From NCBI RefSeq assembly GCF_000317435.1, contig NC_019751.1, forward strand, positions 1,798,001 through 1,862,000: a stretch of DNA of 64,000 bases, given 5' to 3'. This document shows positions 58,996 to 64,000 of this stretch, piece after piece. This DNA is from Calothrix sp. PCC 6303. Lineage in GTDB: Bacteria > Cyanobacteriota > Cyanobacteriia > Cyanobacteriales > Nostocaceae. The translations under genes and the position numbers were made by a program. The notes under the pieces are model-generated. The model saw nothing but the letters and a program-made list of their open reading frames with translations. It ran no database searches and had not been told where the DNA came from. The stretch's first letter is position 1. The number at the start of each line of letters is the position of its first letter.

Positions 58996-59546
58996 TGAAA
59001 AGTGATATCGCAACATCTGAAATAGCCCAGCCTTATGCAGAGGCTTTGATGACCGTAGCACAATCCAACAATCTCACAGAAGCATTTGGTAATGATGCTA
59101 GAAGTTTAGTGACATTGTTGAATGATAGTCAACAGCTACGTGATTTTTTTGACAATCCTTTTATCTTGCCAGAAAACAAAAAAGCACTAATCGGTCGCGT
59201 TCTCGGTGACGACACCAACGCCTTCTTTAGAAGTTTCTTGATGCTGTTGGTAGATAAAAAGCGAATTTCAGTACTGTCTGCAATTTGTAAACAATATCTA
59301 GCAATACTTCGCCAGTTGAACCAAACCGTATTAGCTGAAGTTGTTTCTGCGGTTCCCCTCAACGAAACCCAAGAGCAAGCCGTAAAGGAAAAGGTCATGG
59401 CTATGACCAATGCTCGGGAAGTAGAACTAGAAAAGAAAGTAGATACCGAATTAATCGGTGGTGTCATCATCAAAGTTGGCTCCCAAGTGATCGATGCGAG
59501 TTTGCGCGGTCAACTACGTCGTCTTTCTTTACGTCTGAGCAGTTAA
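58995..59546 (+). CDS. atpH: ATP synthase subunit delta
   Basis: The 183-residue protein matches delta/OSCP: an N-terminal helical bundle (AQPYAEALMTVAQSNNLTEAF), PFILPENKKALI, and a C-terminal domain with ELIGGVIIKVGSQVIDASLRGQLRRL. It joins the stalk to the alpha3-beta3 head. It is translationally coupled to atpF. Confidence 0.96.
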   Translation: MKSDIATSEIAQPYAEALMTVAQSNNLTEAFGNDARSLVTLLNDSQQLRDFFDNPFILPENKKALIGRVLGDDTNAFFRSFLMLLVDKKRISVLSAICKQYLAILRQLNQTVLAEVVSAVPLNETQEQAVKEKVMAMTNAREVELEKKVDTELIGGVIIKVGSQVIDASLRGQLRRLSLRLSS

Positions 59547-59661
59547 TAGCACTGGCAATGGGCAATAGGAATTAGGGCAACTTATTTACAGACCAATAAA
59601 ATGCCCAAAACCTTATACCCAACACCTATTTACTCTAATCTCCTCGAAACAAAAAACAAAC

Positions 59662-61176
59662 ATGAGCATTTCCATCAGACCAGACGAAATTAGCAGCATC
59701 ATTCAGCAGCAAATCGAGCAATATGACCAAGATGTCAAAGTTGCTAACGTTGGTACTGTTCTCCAAGTAGGTGACGGTATTGCCCGTGTTTATGGCTTAG
59801 AAAAAGCTATGGCAGGGGAATTGCTGGATTTTGAAGATGGTACAGTTGGCATCGCCTTCAACTTAGAAGAAGATAACGTTGGTACCGTACTTTTAGGTGA
59901 AGGTCGCCAAATCCAGGAAGGTAGCACAGTTACTGCTACTGGTAAAATCGCCCAAGTTCCTGTAGGTGAAGCCCTAATTGGACGGGTTGTCGATGCTTTA
60001 GGTCGTGCTATCGACGGCAAAGGTGAAATCAAAACCAATGAAAGCCGCTTGATTGAATCGATGGCACCTGGTATTATTGCTCGTCGTTCGGTACACGAAC
60101 CAATGCAAACTGGTATCACCGCTATCGACTCCATGATTCCTGTTGGTCGGGGTCAGCGAGAATTGATTATCGGAGACCGTCAAACTGGCAAAACAGCGAT
60201 CGCTATCGACACCATCATTAACCAAAAAGGTGAAGATGTAGTATGTGTATATGTTGCCATTGGTCAAAAAGCATCCACCGTTGCTAACGTCGTGCAGACA
60301 TTGCAACAAAAAGGCGCAATGGACTACACTGTAGTTGTAGCAGCTAACGCTTCTGATGCTGCAACTCTCCAGTACCTAGCCCCTTATTGTGGTGCGGCAA
60401 TTGCTGAGTACTTCATGTACAAAGGCAAAGCAACCCTAATTATCTACGACGATTTATCTAAACAAGCAGCAGCTTACCGCCAAATGTCGCTGTTACTCCG
60501 TCGTCCACCCGGACGTGAAGCTTACCCCGGCGACGTATTCTACATTCACTCTCGTTTGTTAGAACGTGCGGCTAAACTCAGCGATGAATTGGGTGCAGGC
60601 AGCATGACCGCACTACCAATTATCGAAACCCAAGCTGGTGACGTATCGGCATATATTCCTACCAACGTAATTTCCATTACTGATGGTCAGATTTTCCTTT
60701 CCTCTGACCTATTTAATGCGGGTATTCGTCCAGCGGTAAACCCCGGTATCTCTGTATCCCGTGTGGGTTCAGCAGCACAAACCAAAGCGATGAAGAAAGT
60801 CGCAGGTAAAATTAAACTGGAATTAGCACAGTTTGATGACCTCCAAGCATTCGCGCAGTTCGCTTCCGACTTGGATAAAGCTACTCAAGATCAGTTAGCG
60901 CGTGGTGTGCGTCTACGGGAATTACTCAAGCAACCCCAAAACTCCCCCTTATCTGTATCAGAACAAGTTGCCATTTTATACGCTGGCATCAACGGTTATT
61001 TAGATGATGTTCCAGTAGAAAAAGTTGGCGAATTTACCAAAGGTCTACGGGAATACTTGAACAGCAGTAAAACTGCTTACTCACAAAAAGTTCAAGCCTC
61101 GAAAGTAATGGGTGATGCAGAAGAAGCAGCCTTGAAAGAAGGTATCACCGAATACAAGAAAAACTTCGCGGCATAA
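59662..61176 (+). CDS. atpA: ATP synthase subunit alpha
   Basis: The 504-residue non-catalytic nucleotide-binding subunit is full length. It includes Walker [35 protein letters not shown] and [12 protein letters not shown]. It starts [20 protein letters not shown]. atpD (beta) is not in this operon, as expected in cyanobacteria, where beta and epsilon are encoded elsewhere. Confidence 0.98.
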   Translation: MSISIRPDEISSIIQQQIEQYDQDVKVANVGTVLQVGDGIARVYGLEKAMAGELLDFEDGTVGIAFNLEEDNVGTVLLGEGRQIQEGSTVTATGKIAQVPVGEALIGRVVDALGRAIDGKGEIKTNESRLIESMAPGIIARRSVHEPMQTGITAIDSMIPVGRGQRELIIGDRQTGKTAIAIDTIINQKGEDVVCVYVAIGQKASTVANVVQTLQQKGAMDYTVVVAANASDAATLQYLAPYCGAAIAEYFMYKGKATLIIYDDLSKQAAAYRQMSLLLRRPPGREAYPGDVFYIHSRLLERAAKLSDELGAGSMTALPIIETQAGDVSAYIPTNVISITDGQIFLSSDLFNAGIRPAVNPGISVSRVGSAAQTKAMKKVAGKIKLELAQFDDLQAFAQFASDLDKATQDQLARGVRLRELLKQPQNSPLSVSEQVAILYAGINGYLDDVPVEKVGEFTKGLREYLNSSKTAYSQKVQASKVMGDAEEAALKEGITEYKKNFAA

Positions 61177-61282
61177 CTAGTGCTGAGTAGAAAGTGCTGG
61201 GTGCTGAGGATGTTAGCATTCAGCGCTTTTTGGTACTCAGAACCCAATACTCAGGACTTAGAACTTAAGACTTTTTACGATT

Positions 61283-62230
61283 ATGGCAAACTTAAAATCA
61301 ATCCGCGATCGCATTCAGTCGGTCAAGAATACTAAAAAAATTACCGAAGCAATGCGCTTGGTTGCTGCTGCACGAGTACGTCGCGCTCAAGAGCAGGTTA
61401 TTTCTACCCGTCCATTTGCTGACCGTTTGGCACAGGTATTGTATAGTTTACAAAGCCGCTTACGGTTTGAAGATGCTGATTTACCCCTACTAAAGAAACG
61501 GGAAGTCAAATCAGTTGGGTTGTTGGTAATTTCCGGCGATCGGGGCTTATGTGGTGGTTACAACTCCGGTATTATCAAACGTGCTGAAAACCGGGCAAAA
61601 GAACTCAAAGCGGAAGGTTTAAATACAACATTGGTTGTAGTCGGACGTAAAGCTATTCAGTATTTTCAACGCCGCGACTTCTCAATTGATGCTACTTACA
61701 CAGGCTTAGAACAAATCCCCACAGCCTCAGAAGCTAGAAATATAGCCGACGAACTCCTTTCACTGTTTTTATCAGAAAAAGTAGATCGGATTGAACTTGT
61801 TTATACCAAGTTTGTTTCTTTGGTAAGCTCACGTCCTGTCGTCCAAACTTTATTACCTTTAGATACTCAAGGTTTGGAAGCCGCAGATGACGAAATTTTC
61901 CGCCTGACTACCCGTGGTGGTCAATTTGAAGTTTCCCGCGAAAAGGTCACAAGTCAGGTACGTGCTTTACCTAGCGATATGATTTTTGAACAAGATCCAG
62001 TACAGATTTTGGATTCATTGTTACCTTTGTACCTGAGTAATCAATTACTAAGAGCATTACAGGAATCAGCAGCTAGCGAACTTGCAGCCCGGATGACGGC
62101 TATGAGCAACGCCAGTGAAAATGCAGCCGAATTAATTAACTCTTTGACATTGGGATACAATAAAGCCCGTCAAGCAGCTATTACCCAAGAACTACTTGAG
62201 GTTGTTGGTGGTGCAGAAGCGCTGAATTAA
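61283..62230 (+). CDS. atpG: ATP synthase subunit gamma
   Basis: The 315-residue rotor subunit starts [24 protein letters not shown] and ends [14 protein letters not shown]. The middle includes [13 protein letters not shown] and the cyanobacterial insertion (about 195-225) without the chloroplast redox Cys pair. It completes the operon. Often named atpC in cyanobacterial literature. Confidence 0.96.
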   Translation: MANLKSIRDRIQSVKNTKKITEAMRLVAAARVRRAQEQVISTRPFADRLAQVLYSLQSRLRFEDADLPLLKKREVKSVGLLVISGDRGLCGGYNSGIIKRAENRAKELKAEGLNTTLVVVGRKAIQYFQRRDFSIDATYTGLEQIPTASEARNIADELLSLFLSEKVDRIELVYTKFVSLVSSRPVVQTLLPLDTQGLEAADDEIFRLTTRGGQFEVSREKVTSQVRALPSDMIFEQDPVQILDSLLPLYLSNQLLRALQESAASELAARMTAMSNASENAAELINSLTLGYNKARQAAITQELLEVVGGAEALN

Positions 62231-62447
62231 ATCAGTTATCAGTTATCAGGGGACAGAGAACAGGGAAGATAATATACTTCATAAAACTTATCCTTGCTTC
62301 AAACTGATAACTGGATACTTTACCTTTGCTACAGTTAGTTCCGACAAACTCAGTAAAATTAACTGTTCCCTGATAACTGATTTAGCTGATAACTGATTTA
62401 ACTGGTAATTTTTGAAATATCGTACTACAATAGGAATATCAAAGCAT
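62231..62447. repeat. Inverted repeats of ATCAGTTATCAG between atpG and ssrA
   Basis: Copies of ATCAGTTATCAG occur just after atpG, and their complements CTGATAACTGAT occur three times at about 62304-62400. They can form a long hairpin that may end the atp transcript. The ssrA promoter should lie within the last 60 bases. Confidence 0.6.
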
Positions 62448-62831
62448 GGGGCTTTAAAGGTTTCGACGTGGTAGCGAAAGCTGCTCGTTGATGCAGGTCG
62501 AGAGGGAGTCGCATCTCGTTAATAAAGGCTCAAAACAATAGATGCAAACAACATCGTTAAATTTGCTCGTAAGGATGCCCTAGTAGCAGCCTAACAAACC
62601 CCTCAAAGGTTCGAGCGCTTCTAGTTTGACTCCGTTAAGGATTAGAGGCAAACCCCAACGGATGCACTAGTTAGTTTTCTCTGGTGGGCTAATTGGTAAA
62701 GACTTCACCAAAGCATCCTGCCGTTCGGGATAATGAACGATTCCCGCCTAGAGGGTCAGATAGGCTAAACCTGTGAATGATGCGGGAGTAAATACCTATT
62801 GCGGACATGGGTTCAATTCCCATAAGCTCCA
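62448..62831 (+). ncRNA. ssrA: Transfer-messenger RNA (tmRNA)
   Basis: The one-piece tmRNA has a tRNA-like end: 5' GGGGCTT pairs with 3' AAGCTCC plus discriminator A, and the T-arm reads GGGTTCAATTCCCA. The tag frame, about 85 bases in, encodes ANNIVKFARKDALVAA followed by TAA, the typical cyanobacterial proteolysis tag. tmRNA with SmpB rescues stalled ribosomes. The 3' CCA is not encoded. The RNA is about 384 bases. Confidence 0.97.
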
Positions 62832-62840
62832 TTTTTACAT

Positions 62841-62877
62841 AACACCTACTTGAAATCTTATAAATCAAGTAGGTGTT
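62841..62877 (+). terminator. Intrinsic terminator of ssrA
   Basis: A perfect 13-bp stem (AACACCTACTTGA and TCAAGTAGGTGTT) with an 11-base loop is followed by TAATTTTG, nine bases past the tmRNA 3' end. Confidence 0.88.
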
Positions 62878-62980
62878 TAATTTTGTTTATGCGATCGCAC
62901 CACAAAACAAAGGCTGATTAAATCATGCGATCGCGTTCATCAGATCATACATACATAAAGAATTTCAGTCGGAAAATACG

Positions 62981-63805
62981 ATGAAAACTGATAGTGCATC
63001 TCAAGTACCCGTGGCAATGACAATTGCTGGTTCTGATAGTGGTGGTGGGGCAGGAATCCAGGCTGATTTGCGGACTTTTGCCTTTCATTGTGTTCATGGT
63101 ACCAGTGCAGTTACTTGCATTACAGCACAAAATACTCTAGGTGTGCGACGGGTTGATGCCATGTCTCCTGAAGCGGTGACGGCTCAAATCGAAGCAGTTG
63201 TCGAAGATATTGGAGTGGATGCGGCAAAAACTGGAATGTTGTTAAACCGAGAAATTATTTTGTGTGTAGCTGAACAGGTACAAAAGTTACAAATTCGTAA
63301 TTTAGTTGTAGATCCTGTAATGGTTTCCCGGACTGGTGCCCAGCTAATTGATGATGCAGCGATACAGACTTTACGGGAGGTTTTAATTCCTCTGGCTGTC
63401 TTAGTGACACCAAATCGTTATGAAGCACAAATTTTGAGTGGTTTGGAGATAAATTCCCTAGATGAAATGAAATTATCAGCTGAAATGATCCAACAAAAAC
63501 TAAGTGCGAAGACGGTTTTAGTTAAAGGTGGAGGAATGTCGGGAGAATTACGGGGGGTCGATGTTTGGTTTGATGGTGAAAGACTAGAAGTTTTAACTAC
63601 TAAGCAAATTGAGACAAAAAACACCCATGGAACTGGCTGTACTCTCTCAGCAGCGATCGCATCCAACTTAGCGCGCCATGAAAACCTTTTAACATCTGTA
63701 AAAAATGCCAAGGAATACTTGACATACGCTTTAACATATGGATTAGATATTGGCAAAGGTCAAGGACCAGTCGGTCATTTTTACCCACTTCAAAAATTGA
63801 GTTGA
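62981..63805 (+). CDS. thiD: Hydroxymethylpyrimidine/phosphomethylpyrimidine kinase
   Basis: The 274-residue ribokinase-fold protein phosphorylates HMP and HMP-P in thiamine biosynthesis. Motifs are TIAGSDSGGGAGIQADLRTF at the N-terminus, VDPVMVSRTG, VTPNRYEAQILSG, VLVKGGG and the anion-hole/catalytic THGTGCTLSAAIA. Length is normal. No TPP riboswitch is visible upstream. It stands alone after ssrA. Confidence 0.95.
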   Translation: MKTDSASQVPVAMTIAGSDSGGGAGIQADLRTFAFHCVHGTSAVTCITAQNTLGVRRVDAMSPEAVTAQIEAVVEDIGVDAAKTGMLLNREIILCVAEQVQKLQIRNLVVDPVMVSRTGAQLIDDAAIQTLREVLIPLAVLVTPNRYEAQILSGLEINSLDEMKLSAEMIQQKLSAKTVLVKGGGMSGELRGVDVWFDGERLEVLTTKQIETKNTHGTGCTLSAAIASNLARHENLLTSVKNAKEYLTYALTYGLDIGKGQGPVGHFYPLQKLS

Positions 63806-63959
63806 TGTCTGTGCCAACTATGTTCATATTGAGAAAAGGGATCAAAACCTTTGCTCTCTGCGCACTTTTCTACTATTCTTTGGCATATCCTCCATAAACG
63901 ATTATCACTGATAATATTCTAGTGATCTGTATTACCTATCATTTAGCAATCAATAACTA

Positions 63960-64000
63960 ATGCAAACTGTCACAAATCCGCTACCCAATCCGAATATTGC
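63960..64000 (+). CDS. Possible start of a gene running off the right edge
   Basis: ATG at 63960 opens a frame (MQTVTNPLPNPNI) that continues to the end of the window. Only 13 codons are visible and no clear ribosome-binding site precedes it, so the product cannot be named. Confidence 0.35.
   Translation, partial: MQTVTNPLPNPNI

Noticed and set aside
59790-60309. Two overlapping minus-strand frames of over 100 codons inside atpA
   Set aside because: They mirror the strongly conserved atpA reading frame and have no independent signals.
62900-62980. TPP riboswitch upstream of thiD
   Set aside because: The conserved CUGAGA and ACCUGAUC-type elements are absent, and the spacer is too short.

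Overview
The window is chromosomal DNA of a filamentous cyanobacterium, most likely a heterocyst-forming Nostocales that makes phycoerythrin. The evidence is: a complete apcE-apcA-apcB-apcC phycobilisome core cluster whose core linker has four linker repeats; phycoerythrin rod linkers; the cyanobacterial ATP synthase operon with both b' and b subunits; a tmRNA whose tag reads ANNIVKFARKDALVAA; many GCGATCGC (HIP1) sites; and heptanucleotide tandem repeats of a kind known from this group. The species cannot be named from the sequence alone.

Layout. 1-6.9 kb: the end of carA, a STAS anti-sigma antagonist that seems to start at AUU, mini-RNase III, an rRNA 2'-O-methyltransferase, a DUF1816 protein, a class V aminotransferase, tRNA-Asn and a YacP-type nuclease. 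7.1-14.6 kb: a chromatic-acclimation locus. An OmpR-class regulator (ccaR-like) is divergent from cpeC, cpeD, cpcL and cpeR, followed by a cyanobacteriochrome histidine kinase (ccaS-like); a CcaR-type direct repeat lies in the divergent promoter, and a nested pair of MITEs sits between cpcL and cpeR. 14.7-29.8 kb: a VWA lipoprotein, a Ser/Thr kinase with pentapeptide repeats, EcfT, Der, a phosphoesterase, an odd CRP/NtrC-like/polyferredoxin fusion, a two-gene nuclease-ParA plus ParB-like module, a large exported repeat protein and a PEP-CTERM protein.

29.8-44 kb is repeat-rich and accessory. It has further MITEs, then rplT-rpmI, an acetyltransferase and ftsW. After these comes a minus-strand operon (FAD/NAD(P)-binding protein, MFS transporter, GST-like protein, two small ORFs). 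Its MFS gene is split by an ISAzo13-like element, which itself carries a complete Tn3-family transposon. Both insertions have clear ends and target duplications, and the ancestral MFS frame can be restored exactly.

44-52 kb: a PAS protein and a histidine kinase behind about 21 copies of a heptamer, then the allophycocyanin core genes. 52-64 kb: a secreted protein, a TPR protein, a methyltransferase, the atp1-atpB-atpE-atpF2-atpF-atpH-atpA-atpG operon, ssrA and thiD; the start of another possible gene lies at the right edge.

Together the light-harvesting genes cover the phycobilisome core, phycoerythrin rod linkers, a membrane-anchored rod linker for PSI-type rods, and a candidate green/red sensing pathway that would switch them. 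The least familiar items are the nuclease-ParA/ParB-like pair, the degenerate NtrC-like domain fused to a membrane polyferredoxin, and the transposon-interrupted FAD/MFS/GST operon. All functional calls rest on reading motifs by eye; no database search was run.
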